Source of the DNA: Mesotaenium endlicherianum
Taxonomy: Eukaryota; Streptophyta; Zygnematophyceae; Zygnematales; Mesotaeniaceae
DNA length: 64,000 bases
Direction: 5' to 3'
Assembly: GCA_009602735.1 (NCBI GenBank)
Contig: WELA01007991.1
Coordinates: 124,001-188,000 of the forward strand
Each line of letters starts with the position of its first letter. The stretch's first letter is position 1. Positions 17,256 to 27,369 of this stretch are shown here, one piece after another. Below the pieces are notes generated by a model. That model was not told where the DNA came from, made no database searches, and saw nothing but the letters and a program-made list of their open reading frames with translations. The position numbers were made by a program, and so were the translations under genes.

Positions 17256-17933
17256 TTGAAAATACTGATCATAGAAGACGAGCCCTCTCTGAACAAGAGC
17301 ATGGTGGATTACCTTACACAGCAACAATACCTCTGTGAGTCGGTGACACGGTATGCCGATGCGCTTGAAAAAATAGAGCGGCATAACTATGATTGTATAG
17401 TATTGGATATTATGCTGCCCGGAGGCAACGGCTTGCAGTTGCTGGAACAGCTGAAAGCCAACAAGAGCGCAGACGGAGTGATCATTATCTCGGCCAGGAA
17501 TGAATTGGATGATAAGATCACGGGCATACAACTGGGCGCCGATGATTACCTCACCAAGCCCTTTCATTTGCCGGAATTGAGTGTGCGCATTGCTGCCATC
17601 ATCAGGCGAAAAAACCAGCAGGGTAATAACCAGATGCAGTTTCAAGAGATCTGCATAGATATAAAAGGGAAAACGGTTACTGTTAACAATGACCCATTGA
17701 TACTTACGAGAAAAGAATACGAACTGCTGCTCTATTTTGTGATCAATAAGAACCGGATACTTTCGAAAAACGCTATCGCTGAACATTTGTGGGGCGATGA
17801 TATGGACATAGCCGATAACCACGATTTCATCTACACACATATCAAAAACCTGCGCAGGAAAATGATACAGGCAGGCACTGGCGATTATATACGGAGCGTT
17901 TACGGGATGGGCTATAAATTTTCGGTGCAATGA
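17256..17933 (+). CDS. OmpR/PhoB-family response regulator
   Basis: A 225-residue two-component regulator. The receiver domain has the acidic pair at E7-D8 and the phosphoacceptor D51 (CIVLDIMLPGGNG), plus the conserved Lys in LTKPFHLPEL. A winged-helix DNA-binding domain covers about residues 130-225 (LTRKEYELLLYFV and a GMGYKF end). The start is TTG 17256 (MKILIIEDEP after initiation); another TTG at 17214 would add 14 untypical residues. The histidine kinase gene starts inside its stop codon (ATGA, 17930-17933). The efflux genes that follow are the likely regulon. Confidence 0.92.
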   Translation: MKILIIEDEPSLNKSMVDYLTQQQYLCESVTRYADALEKIERHNYDCIVLDIMLPGGNGLQLLEQLKANKSADGVIIISARNELDDKITGIQLGADDYLTKPFHLPELSVRIAAIIRRKNQQGNNQMQFQEICIDIKGKTVTVNNDPLILTRKEYELLLYFVINKNRILSKNAIAEHLWGDDMDIADNHDFIYTHIKNLRRKMIQAGTGDYIRSVYGMGYKFSVQ

Positions 17934-19213
17934 AACTGTTTACAAAGTATAACCGGATCGCCATCACCACTTCTGTGATCATTTTCATGGCAGGCAGCTT
18001 TGCGTTCTATTTAACGTTGCGCTATGTGATGATCAGGCAACTCGATGACGTGCTGAGGACTGAAAGAGCAGAAATTCTCCAATACCTGAATGAGCACCAT
18101 GAGCTGCCGGAAATGCTTAACACAAAAGACCAGTGGTCGGTTGTGCGCAGAACAGCACATCCATTGGAACGGATGGTATTTACAACGGAAAAAGGGATCA
18201 ATCCGCACGAACATGGAAAAGAGTGGTTGAGGAAAATACAGTTCACGCTACAGGTACACGATGAACCGTATGAGATATCCATTTATAAATCGCAGGAGGG
18301 TACCGATGATATGATCAAGCTGATCATATTGATCGCCATTGTGATGATCGCCCTCATACTATTGGCAGGTAATCTCATCAATCGAACCCTCCTCAAAAAA
18401 TTATGGCAACCTTTTTATCATACGATCGACACCATCAAAGAATACCAGCTTACGCAGGACAAAGCATTGCGTCTTCCCGGAACAGGCGTTGAAGAATTTA
18501 CATTGCTGAATACCAGCGTAAGTAATATGACGGAAAGAGCGCAGCATGAATACCAGGTGTTGAAAGAATTTACAGGCAATGCCGCTCACGAAATGCAAAC
18601 ACCTTTGGCCGTTATTGCTACGCATACAGATGCCCTGATGCAGGATGAACAGTTGTTGCACCGGCATGCTGCATCCATTGCCAGTATCGAGCAATCGGTG
18701 GGTAAGCTGGCGAAGCTGAACCAGTCATTGCTGCTGCTGGCAAAGATTGAACATGGCCGTTTTGAACTGAACCAGGAAGTGCGGTGGGATGAACTGTTAC
18801 AGCAGAAACTGAACGAATGGCAGGAACTGATCACGGGGCAGAACCTGAAAGTGTCACTAAGCATTGTTCCGGTTGCTACGGTGTTTCACGAACACCTGGC
18901 AGATATTGTGATCAGCAACCTGTTGAACAACAGCATACGTTATAATATAGCCGGCGGACATATTGCCATTATATTGAACCATGAGGGATTTTCCATTGCC
19001 AATACTTCTTCATTACCTGCACTGGATACTTCAAAATTGTTCAACCGTTTTTTCCGTCAATCCGGAACAGGGCCGGATGGCAATGGGTTGGGCCTTTCGA
19101 TTATTAAACAGGTGTGTGAGCTTGCGCATCACCGGATCACTTATCAGTACACCCATCAACAACATGTATTTACCATTTTTTTCAGCAACTCAGACAGGCC
19201 TTCAGATTTTTGA
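17930..19213 (+). CDS. Sensor histidine kinase
   Basis: Membrane-bound kinase partner of the preceding regulator, 427 residues. Two transmembrane helices (about 9-31 and 129-149) enclose a small periplasmic sensor domain of roughly 95 residues. A HAMP-like linker follows. The phosphoacceptor H220 lies in FTGNAAHEMQTPLAV. ATP-binding motifs are the N-box VISNLLNNSIRYN and the G-box DGNGLGLSI. Coupling through ATGA with the regulator and its place before a TolC-adaptor-RND set suggest that it senses an envelope stress or an efflux substrate. The sensor domain gives no ligand clue. Confidence 0.92.
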   Translation: MKLFTKYNRIAITTSVIIFMAGSFAFYLTLRYVMIRQLDDVLRTERAEILQYLNEHHELPEMLNTKDQWSVVRRTAHPLERMVFTTEKGINPHEHGKEWLRKIQFTLQVHDEPYEISIYKSQEGTDDMIKLIILIAIVMIALILLAGNLINRTLLKKLWQPFYHTIDTIKEYQLTQDKALRLPGTGVEEFTLLNTSVSNMTERAQHEYQVLKEFTGNAAHEMQTPLAVIATHTDALMQDEQLLHRHAASIASIEQSVGKLAKLNQSLLLLAKIEHGRFELNQEVRWDELLQQKLNEWQELITGQNLKVSLSIVPVATVFHEHLADIVISNLLNNSIRYNIAGGHIAIILNHEGFSIANTSSLPALDTSKLFNRFFRQSGTGPDGNGLGLSIIKQVCELAHHRITYQYTHQQHVFTIFFSNSDRPSDF

Positions 19214-19269
19214 CAGAATTGGCTGTGAGATTTGCAGTAAAATGGGATAAATTTTAAATAAATTAGGCA

Positions 19270-20523
19270 ATGCGGGAGAAGATCATACAAGGCCTTTTGG
19301 TAATCATGCTGATAGCTGGTTATCGTAATCTTTCTGCTCAGTCGAAAGACCTGGATTATTATATTGGGTCGGGCATCCAAAAGAGTCCGTTGTTGAATGA
19401 TCTCAGGAACCAGTCGCGCAGTACTGCTATCGACAGTATGCGCATCAATGCCGGGTACAAGCCACAGGTAATGGGTATCAGCAACAATTCTTATGCTCCT
19501 TCTATTAATGGGTGGGGATATGATAATGCCATTACCAATGGGGGCACATTCAGCCAATTGATCACGGTCAATAAAAGATTGGTGGGTAAAGAGAACCTGC
19601 AAAACCAATACGAGGCCATTCGATTGGCAAAAGAATCACTCGCCATATCCGGAAAAGTGACAGAGCAGGATATCAGGAAAGCGATTACCAGCCAGTATAT
19701 TGTGGCTTACGGTATTTACCTGCAATACAGCTTCAATAAAGAAGTATTGGAGTTATTGGGTAGTGAAGAGGCCATCTTGAAAAAACTCACTGAACGAAAT
19801 ATTTACAGGCAGACCGATTACCTCAGTTTCCTGGTGACCATGCAGCAACAACAACTGCAGCTCAATCAACTCAAGGTGCAGTTCCAGAATGAGTTTGCAT
19901 CATTGAATTACCTGAGTGGCTTACAGGATACCGGTTTTGTTGCTGTCCCAGCGCCGAACATCAGCCTGGCGCCTCCTCCGGAAATTGAACAGACGGTCTT
20001 TTATCAGCAATTCAGATTGGATAGCCTGAAGCTGAAGAACAGCGATGCACAGATCGATTTTTCGTACAAACCTAAATTGAGTTTGTATGCCGATGCCGGT
20101 CATTCCAGTACTTTTGCAGTGAACCCGTATAAGAATTTCGGAACCAGTTTTGGCATTAACCTTTCTGTTCCCATTTACGATGGCAAGCAGAAAAAAATGC
20201 AGCATGATAAGATCGCTATTGCGCAACAAACCAGGCAGCAATACCAGCAGTTTTATAAAACGCAATTCGATCAGCAGTTACTGCAATTGCTGCAACAGCT
20301 GCGGTCGGCGCAGGAGCTCATCAATCAAACCAGTACCCAGATCAGGTATACCCAGGCGCTGATAGAAGCCAACAGGAAATTACTGGAAACCGGCGATGTG
20401 CGAATGTCGGATTATATCATTGCCATTGGCAATTACCTCGCAGCCAGGAACAGCAGCACCCAGAATATGATCTATAAACTTCAATTGATTAACCAGATCA
20501 ATTACTGGAACAGAAAAACCTAA
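19270..20523 (+). CDS. TolC-family outer membrane efflux protein
   Basis: Outer-membrane channel subunit of 417 residues with a signal peptide ending LSAQ at about residue 24. Two helical hairpin repeats are visible (ESLAISGKVTEQDIRKAI and a second from about 275). The beta strand motif SLYADAGHSSTFAVNPYKNFGTSFGINLSVPIYDGKQKK is characteristic of TolC relatives. The adaptor gene begins 5 bases after its stop and the two-component genes lie 56 bases upstream. The family is generic in substrate. Confidence 0.9.
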   Translation: MREKIIQGLLVIMLIAGYRNLSAQSKDLDYYIGSGIQKSPLLNDLRNQSRSTAIDSMRINAGYKPQVMGISNNSYAPSINGWGYDNAITNGGTFSQLITVNKRLVGKENLQNQYEAIRLAKESLAISGKVTEQDIRKAITSQYIVAYGIYLQYSFNKEVLELLGSEEAILKKLTERNIYRQTDYLSFLVTMQQQQLQLNQLKVQFQNEFASLNYLSGLQDTGFVAVPAPNISLAPPPEIEQTVFYQQFRLDSLKLKNSDAQIDFSYKPKLSLYADAGHSSTFAVNPYKNFGTSFGINLSVPIYDGKQKKMQHDKIAIAQQTRQQYQQFYKTQFDQQLLQLLQQLRSAQELINQTSTQIRYTQALIEANRKLLETGDVRMSDYIIAIGNYLAARNSSTQNMIYKLQLINQINYWNRKT

Positions 20524-20528
20524 TCAAG

Positions 20529-21467
20529 ATGCGTCATAGAATTGTTCATTTGATGTTGATCGTTGCCTTAACGGCAGGCTGCCATGCCCAGCAGGGTAAA
20601 GAGGATAAAAAAGATGCACCGGCTGAAGCCCCTGCGGTAGCAGAAGGTACACCGGCTACTGTTACAAGCGTTACCGTTGGCACGATGGAGGAAACGGTGG
20701 AAGTAAATGCCGTATCGGCTTTTCAACTCAAAACCTATATCAAAGCGAATACCAACGGTTATTTGCAAACAGTGAATGCACGCCTGGGCAGTTATGTTGA
20801 AAAAGGACAGGAGCTTTTTGTACTCAAAACAAAAGAATCGCAAACCCTGGGCAATACGATCAGGATACTCGACAGCACTTTGCATTTTACCGGTAACATG
20901 CACATCAAATCGCCCGGCAGCGGTTATATCACACAACTCAATTACCAGGCAGGAGATTATGTGCAGGACAATGAACAACTGGCAGTGATTACCGATACCA
21001 GGAGTTTTGTTTTTCTGCTCGACCTTCCTTATGAATTAAAACCATACCTGGCCGCGAACAAGAACCTCAAGTTGCGGTTGCCCGATGGCACCGTGCTGGA
21101 TGGTTATGTTGCTAACGCCATGCCTGCTGTAGATGCAGTTTCGCAAACGCAGAGTTATGTGATCAAAGTGAATACCAATAAATCCATTCCCGAAAACCTG
21201 ATAGCCAAAGTGAGCCTGGTGAAATCGGCGAAAGGAAATATTACCTCGCTTCCCAAAGCTGCTGTGCTGACCGATGAGGTACAAAGTCATTTTTGGATCA
21301 TGAAAATGATCGACAGTGTTACGGCGGTAAAAGTGCCGGTGCAGAAAGGAATGGAGAATGCAGACCGGGTGGAGATCATCGCTCCGCACTTATCACCAGC
21401 CGATAAAGTGTTGCTTACTGGTAATTACGGGTTACCCGATACCGCAAAAGTCTCCATCGTTAAATAA
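20529..21467 (+). CDS. RND efflux periplasmic adaptor, lipoprotein
   Basis: Membrane-fusion protein of 312 residues, short for the family. The signal peptide ends in the lipobox LTAGC (Cys 18), followed by a low-complexity linker rich in Ala, Glu and Lys. The lipoyl-like domain (TYIKANTNGYLQTV and GSYVEKGQELFVLK) is followed almost directly by its second half, so the alpha-helical hairpin is very short or absent. Beta-barrel and membrane-proximal domains follow. It lies between the TolC gene (5 bases) and the permease gene (8 bases), giving the common order TolC, adaptor, pump. Confidence 0.88.
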   Translation: MRHRIVHLMLIVALTAGCHAQQGKEDKKDAPAEAPAVAEGTPATVTSVTVGTMEETVEVNAVSAFQLKTYIKANTNGYLQTVNARLGSYVEKGQELFVLKTKESQTLGNTIRILDSTLHFTGNMHIKSPGSGYITQLNYQAGDYVQDNEQLAVITDTRSFVFLLDLPYELKPYLAANKNLKLRLPDGTVLDGYVANAMPAVDAVSQTQSYVIKVNTNKSIPENLIAKVSLVKSAKGNITSLPKAAVLTDEVQSHFWIMKMIDSVTAVKVPVQKGMENADRVEIIAPHLSPADKVLLTGNYGLPDTAKVSIVK

Positions 21468-21475
21468 CAGTTTGT

Positions 21476-24400
21476 ATGCGCAGTTTTTTCATCAGCTATA
21501 AGAATCCGCTCAGTGTGATCATGGTGATCATCCTGCTGGGAGGAATGTTTGTTTACAGTAAAATGCAGACTGCGCTTTTCCCTGAAATTACTTTTCCCAA
21601 GATCAAGATCATCGCAGATGCCGGCCAGCAACCGGTAAAGAAAATGATGATCACGGTTACCCGGCAATTGGAAAATGCGGTGAAACAGGTGCCCGATCTG
21701 CAAAGCATCAGGAGTACTACCAGCAGGGGTAGTTGTGAGATATCGGCTTTTATGGACTGGAAGGCCAATATCGATATCAGCCAGCAACGCATCGAATCAA
21801 AGATCAACGAGATACGCAATAACCTGCCGCCGGATATACAGATATCCGTTGAGCGGATGAACCCTTCCATCCTGCCGGTTATCGGCTATTCACTGGAAAG
21901 TAAAACGCGGTCGCCGATAGACATGAAGCTGCTGGCCATGTACACCATCAAACCTTTTTTATCGCAGGTAGAAGGTGTATCGGAGATCAGGGTCATTGGC
22001 GGTAAGATGAAAGAATACTGGCTGGTACTGAATGTACAAAAGATGAGCACATTGGGTATTACACCCGATATGGTTGCCACATCATTGAACCAAACGAATT
22101 TTATTAAGTCGAACGGTTATTTGTCCGATTACCGGTTGCTGTACCTCACTGTTACCGATGCTTCTGTGAGTTCGAAAGAGCAATTGTCGAACCTGGTGAT
22201 CAGTAACAACGGCAAACGGATCGTGTTGCTGAAAGATATTGCCGATGTGCAGATACAGGAAGCCAAAGAGTATATCAAGATCAACGCCAACGGACATGAC
22301 GGCATCTTATTGGCAGTGATCAAACAACCGAATGCCAACCTGGTAGACCTGTCTGATAAAATGGATGCCAAGCTCAAAGCGTTGCAAAAAATTCTTCCGC
22401 GTGATGTATCGATACAACCTTATTATATACAGGCCGATTTTGTAAAAGACTCCATTAAAAGTGTAACAGATAGTTTGTGGATAGGGCTGGCGCTGGCCAT
22501 ATTCGTGGCAATCATTTTCCTGCGATCGCTGAAAGCCAGTACGGTCATTCTCTTCACCATACCCGTTACTTTGTTGCTTACCCTGATTGTATTGTATGCA
22601 ACGGGTCAAACCCTGAACATCATGACACTTGGCGCCATAGCTGCAGCCATCGGTTTGATCATTGACGATGCCATTGTGGTAATGGAACAAATACACCGGA
22701 CGCATGAAGAACATCCGGAAGAGCCCAGCGGACCGCTGGTGCAAAAAGCTATTCACTACCTGCTCCCCGCAATGGTGGGTTCTTCGCTCAGCACGATTGT
22801 TATATTTCTTCCGTTTGTATTGATGAGCGGCGTAGCAGGCGCTTATTTTAAAGTGATGACAGACACGATGATTATCACATTGATCTGCTCTTTCTTTGTT
22901 ACCTGGCTCATACTCCCGGTGATCTACCTGCTGTTTACACGAAATCCTTTTGAGGTGAGCGCCAATCAACGAAAGATCAAACCACATTCGGTGAAGAACC
23001 AGCGATGGGTGGGCTTTTTTATTACCAGGCCTTACCTGAGTCTTGTGATCGTGGTTATGCTGGCAGCATCTGTCCTTTATATTTTTCCCAGGCTGGAAAC
23101 GGGTTTCCTGCCAGAGATGGATGAAGGCAGTATTGTGCTGGATTACAGTTCTCCGCCCGGTACTTCGTTAGAAGAAACGGACCGGATATTGCATGAAGTG
23201 GAAAAAATACTGGTAAAACAGCCCGAAGTAGCAGCGTATTCCAGGCGAACCGGTACGCAGATGGGCTTCTTCATCACCGAACCCAATCGCGGCGATTACC
23301 TGATACAGTTAAAGAAAACGAGAGACCGGTCAACCGAAGACGTGATCAGCGATATCAGAAAAAAAATAGAAGCCACACAACCTGCACTGCGTGTTGATTT
23401 CGGACAGGTGATCGGTGATATGCTGGGCGACCTGATAACCTCCGTGCAACCCGTTGAAGTGAAAATATTTGGTAACGACCAGCTCAAATTGCAGCAGTTG
23501 TCCAAACAGGTAGCGGGCATTGTGGGAAAAGTGGGCGGTACCGCCGATGTATTCGATGGCATCGTGATCGCGGGCCCGTCTATTGATGTTACACCTAACT
23601 CCACACAACTGGCGCAGTTTGGTATTACACCTGCGAGCTTGCAATACCAGTTACAAACTTCACTGGAAGGAAACACGGTGGGCACTGTGTACGACAAAGA
23701 GCAGTTCACCAATATCCGTTTGTTATATCCCGGAAGCAGGCGGTTAAGTGTAGATGATATGCATAAAATACCGGTATTCCTGCCGAATGGAAAACTGAAA
23801 CCCATTCATTCACTTGCATCTGTTGCCCTGAACACAGGCGAAGCAGAGATACAAAGGCAGGATCTTCAGTCGATGGGTGTGGTAACAGCCCGGCTGGAAG
23901 GGCGCGACCTGGGAAGTGTGATCAAAGACATCCAACAGGCAGTGGGACGCCAGTTATCATTACCACAAGGATACGCTATCGTATACGGCGGATCTTATGC
24001 AGAACAACAGCAATCATTCAAAGAGTTGCTGGTGATATTGATCACAGCAAGCCTGCTGGTATTCGGCGTGATCCTGTTCCTGTTCAAGGATTTCTGGATT
24101 TCGCTCATCATTCTGCTGATTGCTGTATTGGGCATATCGGGTAGTTACATGGGACTTTATTTCACACATACAGCGCTGAATGTAGGCAGCTACACAGGCT
24201 TGGTAATGATCGTAGGTATCATAGGTGAAAATGCCATCTTTACTTTTTTGCAGTTCAGAGAATCGTATAAACATACACATAATGTGAATGAATCACTGAT
24301 CTATTCTATTTCCACCAGGCTGCGGCCCAAGCTGATGACAGCATTAGGAGCCATTATAGCATTGATGCCTATTGCACTGGGCATTGGCACAGGTGCGCAA

Positions 24401-24520
24401 TTGCACCAGCCATTGGCCATTGCAGTGATCGGCGGCTTTATTGCAGCATTGCCTTTGTTGCTGATTGTATTACCCAGTCTCATCAGGCTACGGTATTATA
24501 AGACGCCGCAAAAAATCTGA
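21476..24520 (+). CDS. RND-family efflux permease
   Basis: A 1014-residue proton-antiporting pump with the RND repeat architecture. TM4 carries the full acidic pair in GLIIDDAIVVMEQIHR, as in hydrophobe-amphiphile exporters. Periplasmic porter-domain motifs include TALFPEITFPKI near the N-terminus and GFLPEMDEGSIVLDYSSPPGTS after TM7. The second GSYAEQQQSFKELL segment starts the last membrane bundle. Together with the upstream adaptor and TolC it forms a complete tripartite system under a two-component regulator. Sequence alone does not separate multidrug from metal export, though the TM4 pair argues against the Cus/Czc group. Confidence 0.92.
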   Translation: MRSFFISYKNPLSVIMVIILLGGMFVYSKMQTALFPEITFPKIKIIADAGQQPVKKMMITVTRQLENAVKQVPDLQSIRSTTSRGSCEISAFMDWKANIDISQQRIESKINEIRNNLPPDIQISVERMNPSILPVIGYSLESKTRSPIDMKLLAMYTIKPFLSQVEGVSEIRVIGGKMKEYWLVLNVQKMSTLGITPDMVATSLNQTNFIKSNGYLSDYRLLYLTVTDASVSSKEQLSNLVISNNGKRIVLLKDIADVQIQEAKEYIKINANGHDGILLAVIKQPNANLVDLSDKMDAKLKALQKILPRDVSIQPYYIQADFVKDSIKSVTDSLWIGLALAIFVAIIFLRSLKASTVILFTIPVTLLLTLIVLYATGQTLNIMTLGAIAAAIGLIIDDAIVVMEQIHRTHEEHPEEPSGPLVQKAIHYLLPAMVGSSLSTIVIFLPFVLMSGVAGAYFKVMTDTMIITLICSFFVTWLILPVIYLLFTRNPFEVSANQRKIKPHSVKNQRWVGFFITRPYLSLVIVVMLAASVLYIFPRLETGFLPEMDEGSIVLDYSSPPGTSLEETDRILHEVEKILVKQPEVAAYSRRTGTQMGFFITEPNRGDYLIQLKKTRDRSTEDVISDIRKKIEATQPALRVDFGQVIGDMLGDLITSVQPVEVKIFGNDQLKLQQLSKQVAGIVGKVGGTADVFDGIVIAGPSIDVTPNSTQLAQFGITPASLQYQLQTSLEGNTVGTVYDKEQFTNIRLLYPGSRRLSVDDMHKIPVFLPNGKLKPIHSLASVALNTGEAEIQRQDLQSMGVVTARLEGRDLGSVIKDIQQAVGRQLSLPQGYAIVYGGSYAEQQQSFKELLVILITASLLVFGVILFLFKDFWISLIILLIAVLGISGSYMGLYFTHTALNVGSYTGLVMIVGIIGENAIFTFLQFRESYKHTHNVNESLIYSISTRLRPKLMTALGAIIALMPIALGIGTGAQLHQPLAIAVIGGFIAALPLLLIVLPSLIRLRYYKTPQKI

Positions 24521-24540
24521 GCCGGCCCGGAACAAAAAGG

Positions 24541-24990
24541 ATGAAACTGTTTAACTTACTATTCAAATCGAATAATATGTGGTGGGTCTATGCATTATTA
24601 TCCGCCTTGTTTGCGGCATTGACGGCCATTTTTGCCAAGATAGGCGTCAGTAACATGAATTCCAACCTGGCTACTGCCATCCGCACGGTGGTTATATTGC
24701 TGGTGGCCTGGGGTATTGTACTGGCCCGGAATGAAACCAAGGGGATCACTACTTTGTCCAGGCAAAATCTTTTGTTCCTGGTGATATCAGGTATCACCAC
24801 CGGCTTGTCGTGGGTATTCTATTTCAAAGCATTACAAATGGGAAAGGTTTCACAGGTAGCGCCGGTAGATAAACTGAGTATCGCGCTCACCATCATCTTA
24901 TCCGCCGTTTTTCTAAAAGAAGTAATGACTGCGCGGGTACTGGCCGGCGCCCTGCTCATCATTGCCGGCACGCTGGTACTGATCAAATAA
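24541..24990 (+). CDS. Half-size EamA/DMT-family transporter
   Basis: A 149-residue membrane protein with five hydrophobic helices and a single EamA domain (WWVYALLSALFAALTAIFAK to LAGALLIIAGTLVLIK). Standard DMT exporters have ten helices and two EamA domains; single-domain forms probably dimerise, like small multidrug resistance proteins. ATG 24577 (MWWVYALLSA) may be the true start, since the first 12 residues are not family-like. It follows the RND permease by 20 bases and is probably the last gene of the efflux operon. Substrate unknown. Confidence 0.85.
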   Translation: MKLFNLLFKSNNMWWVYALLSALFAALTAIFAKIGVSNMNSNLATAIRTVVILLVAWGIVLARNETKGITTLSRQNLLFLVISGITTGLSWVFYFKALQMGKVSQVAPVDKLSIALTIILSAVFLKEVMTARVLAGALLIIAGTLVLIK

Positions 24991-25002
24991 GCGGCTTCAG
25001 AA

Positions 25003-25030
25003 TTGCTTCAGAAAGGTGTATTTATTTTAT
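25003..25030 (+). promoter_or_regulatory. Possible promoter of the YncE-like gene
   Basis: TTG at 25003-25005, 17 bases, then TATTTTAT at 25023-25030, which keeps TAnnTT of the -7 consensus. The ATG follows 23 bases later. Confidence 0.35.
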
Positions 25031-25053
25031 GCTTCAACTAAATTAATACAACC

Positions 25054-26082
25054 ATGAAACAATCACTGGCAAAAGCAACGGTTATCGGAATGATAACCCT
25101 GGCCACTTTTCAGCAAGCGGCCAATGCCCAGGCTGGCAAAAACCTTCATATCCTTTCCACTTACCATATTGCCAGTAATGGCGGATGGGATTACATTGCC
25201 ATTCAACCCAATTCGAACAAGGTTTTTGTTTCACATGGTACACAGGTGAATGTGCTCGACAAACAAACGGGCGATTCACTGGGTTATATTCCCAACACAG
25301 AAGGCGTGCATGGTATTGCATTTGTACCTGCTTTGAACAAAGGCTATACCAGCAACGGAAGAGCAGGTAACGCCACTGTCTTCAACCTGAAAACCCTCGC
25401 TGTTACAGGCACGGTAAAAACAGGTGAAAACCCCGATGCTATATTTTACGATGCACATAGCAAAAAAATAGTGATCTGCAATGGAAGAAGCAAGGACCTT
25501 ACATTCATCGATCCCGCAACCGATAAAGTGGTGGCTACTGTTCCCGTAGGAGGAAAACCAGAAACTGCAGTGAGTAATGAGGCAGGAAAAATATATGTGA
25601 ATGTGGAAGATAAAAATGAGATCGTAGTGGTGAATGCGAACACTTACAAAGCAGAAGCACACTGGTCTTTATTGCCAGGTGAAGCGCCAACCGGTTTGGC
25701 CATCGACACAAAAACCAAAAGATTGTTCGCAGCTTGCGGCGATAATAAATTATTGGTTGTGATGAATGCAGAGAATGGAGCAATCGTTGCCAAATTGCCT
25801 ATTGGCGATGGTTGTGATGGCGACTGCTTCGACCCTCAATTACATAACATCTATACATCGAATGGCGAAGGAACCATTACGGTAATACATGAAGGTTCAA
25901 AAGATCAATTCACTGTAACAGCGAACATACCTACTAAAAAAAGCGCCCGCACCATTGCACTGGATGAAGCTACACACAAGCTCTACCTTCCCGCTGCAGA
26001 TTTCGAAGCGCAGGCTCCGGGAGCAACAGGAAGGCCTAAGATGAAACCAGGCAGCTTCCAGATACTGGTAGTAGGAAACTAA
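25054..26082 (+). CDS. YncE-family beta-propeller protein, exported
   Basis: A 342-residue protein with a signal peptide ending ANAQ (about residue 26) and roughly seven blades of the YVTN/YncE type. Repeated units such as NKVFVSHGTQVNVLDKQTG, KKIVICNGRSKDLTFIDPAT and GKIYVNVEDKNEIVVVNANT are visible. A GDGCDGDCFDP segment contributes two nearby cysteines. Proteins of this group often accompany metal or redox functions, but no partner is evident here. It is convergent with anmK with only 6 bases between the stop codons, and no terminator stem is visible there. Confidence 0.83.
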   Translation: MKQSLAKATVIGMITLATFQQAANAQAGKNLHILSTYHIASNGGWDYIAIQPNSNKVFVSHGTQVNVLDKQTGDSLGYIPNTEGVHGIAFVPALNKGYTSNGRAGNATVFNLKTLAVTGTVKTGENPDAIFYDAHSKKIVICNGRSKDLTFIDPATDKVVATVPVGGKPETAVSNEAGKIYVNVEDKNEIVVVNANTYKAEAHWSLLPGEAPTGLAIDTKTKRLFAACGDNKLLVVMNAENGAIVAKLPIGDGCDGDCFDPQLHNIYTSNGEGTITVIHEGSKDQFTVTANIPTKKSARTIALDEATHKLYLPAADFEAQAPGATGRPKMKPGSFQILVVGN

Positions 26083-26088
26083 TTTAAA

Positions 26089-27288
26089 CTAAGACGGAAA
26101 GCTGATCTTCCCCATGCTTACATGGGGAATTCCGTTTTGCAGGGAACCCATCTGTGTTTGCCCGCCACAAACCGTTTCGTTGGCCAGTACAGCAAACAAT
26201 ACCGCTTCTTTTGCATCGGGATGGATATGAAGTTCACTCGTATTCCTGAAAATAATACCAGGCAATTGTTCCTGCATGTGTTGCATGAGCAAAGGGTTGT
26301 GCATGCCACCACCGCTTACATACACAACATACGCTTTGTTACGCATACAGCGACGCAGGGCATCTACGATCATATCCGCAGAAAAACGATTGAGTGTTGC
26401 CATGGTATCTGCATGCGAAAGATGGTCAACGCCGGCGCGGCTCATCGCACTGTTGAGATAGAGCAGGTTGAATAATTCGGGACCGATGGTTTTAGGAAAT
26501 TCCAAGGCAAAGAATATATGTTGCTTTAACTCGTGCAAAAGCCCCTGGTGAATATTACCCTGCCTGGCGATGTTCGCATTTTCATCGAAATGATGACCGG
26601 GAAAATGTTGTTGTATGTATGCGTCCATCATTGTATTACCTGCTCCTATATCGCTGCAGAATACTTCAGTGGCATTGCGGTTCGAGGGCAGGTAGGTAAA
26701 ATTGGCAATACCGCCGATATTCAGCATGATGCGGTCTTCAGTATCACTGCTGAATATCAGGTAATCGCCGAAAACCGCCAGTGGAGCGCCTTCTCCGCCG
26801 GCAGCAATATGCTTCTGCCTGAAATCACTGATGGTAATAATGCCGGTGCCCACTGCTAAATGATCTCCATCGCCGATCTGTAAAGTGGCATTGCCAAACT
26901 GGTCTTGCGGGTGCAGCAATTTAGGTGCATGGTAGATGGTTTGCCCATGACTCGCCAGCAGGTCTACCTGCGCTGCGTTTATTTGCCATTCCTGTAAACA
27001 CCGGTTTACCAGCCGTGCATGTTCCTGCGCCACCCATGCATTGAGCACGCATACTTTTTCCAGGTCCACCGAACGCTTCGAAAAAACCGATCTGATCTCT
27101 TCCCTGAACCCGTTTTCGTAAGGAATGGTCTGGAATGCCTGCAATGCAATATTGGTATGGAGACCGCTACCCGAAAAGCGGCATAATGCCAGGTCCAGTC
27201 CGTCTACAGAAGTGCCACTCATCAGTCCGAGGATAAGACGCTCTTCCTTTCCTGCTATATGATATAGTTTCTTAATATTTGGATTCAT
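26089..27288 (-). CDS. anmK: Anhydro-N-acetylmuramic acid kinase
   Basis: Phosphorylates and opens 1,6-anhydro-N-acetylmuramic acid from cell-wall turnover to MurNAc-6-phosphate, in the cytoplasm. The 399-residue protein has the ASKHA-fold phosphate loop LGLMSGTSVDGLDLAL near the N-terminus, DLLASHGQTIYHAP, IGDGDHLAVGTGIITISDFR with the catalytic Asp, and the late loop VVYVSGGGMHNPLLM. These are the family signatures. It is divergent from a DeoR regulator, with three operator-like repeats between them. No murQ etherase is in the window, so the rest of the recycling route must be elsewhere. Confidence 0.92.
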   Translation of the reverse strand: MNPNIKKLYHIAGKEERLILGLMSGTSVDGLDLALCRFSGSGLHTNIALQAFQTIPYENGFREEIRSVFSKRSVDLEKVCVLNAWVAQEHARLVNRCLQEWQINAAQVDLLASHGQTIYHAPKLLHPQDQFGNATLQIGDGDHLAVGTGIITISDFRQKHIAAGGEGAPLAVFGDYLIFSSDTEDRIMLNIGGIANFTYLPSNRNATEVFCSDIGAGNTMMDAYIQQHFPGHHFDENANIARQGNIHQGLLHELKQHIFFALEFPKTIGPELFNLLYLNSAMSRAGVDHLSHADTMATLNRFSADMIVDALRRCMRNKAYVVYVSGGGMHNPLLMQHMQEQLPGIIFRNTSELHIHPDAKEAVLFAVLANETVCGGQTQMGSLQNGIPHVSMGKISFPS

Positions 27289-27302
27289 TTGCCTATTTTT
27301 TA

Positions 27303-27369
27303 CGCTAAAAAACGCATATTTTATGCGCTAATTTGCATATTTTTTTTGTGTTTACGCGCTATTATGCAT
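27303..27369. promoter_or_regulatory. Iterated operator-like repeats between anmK and the DeoR gene
   Basis: CGCTA followed by GCATA or GCAT occurs three times in the same direction: 27303-27318, 27326-27339 and 27357-27369, starting 23 and 31 bases apart. The first two also build an inverted repeat CGCATA-TTT-TATGCG at 27313-27327. Such clusters between divergent genes fit cooperative binding by the DeoR-family product. Confidence 0.5.
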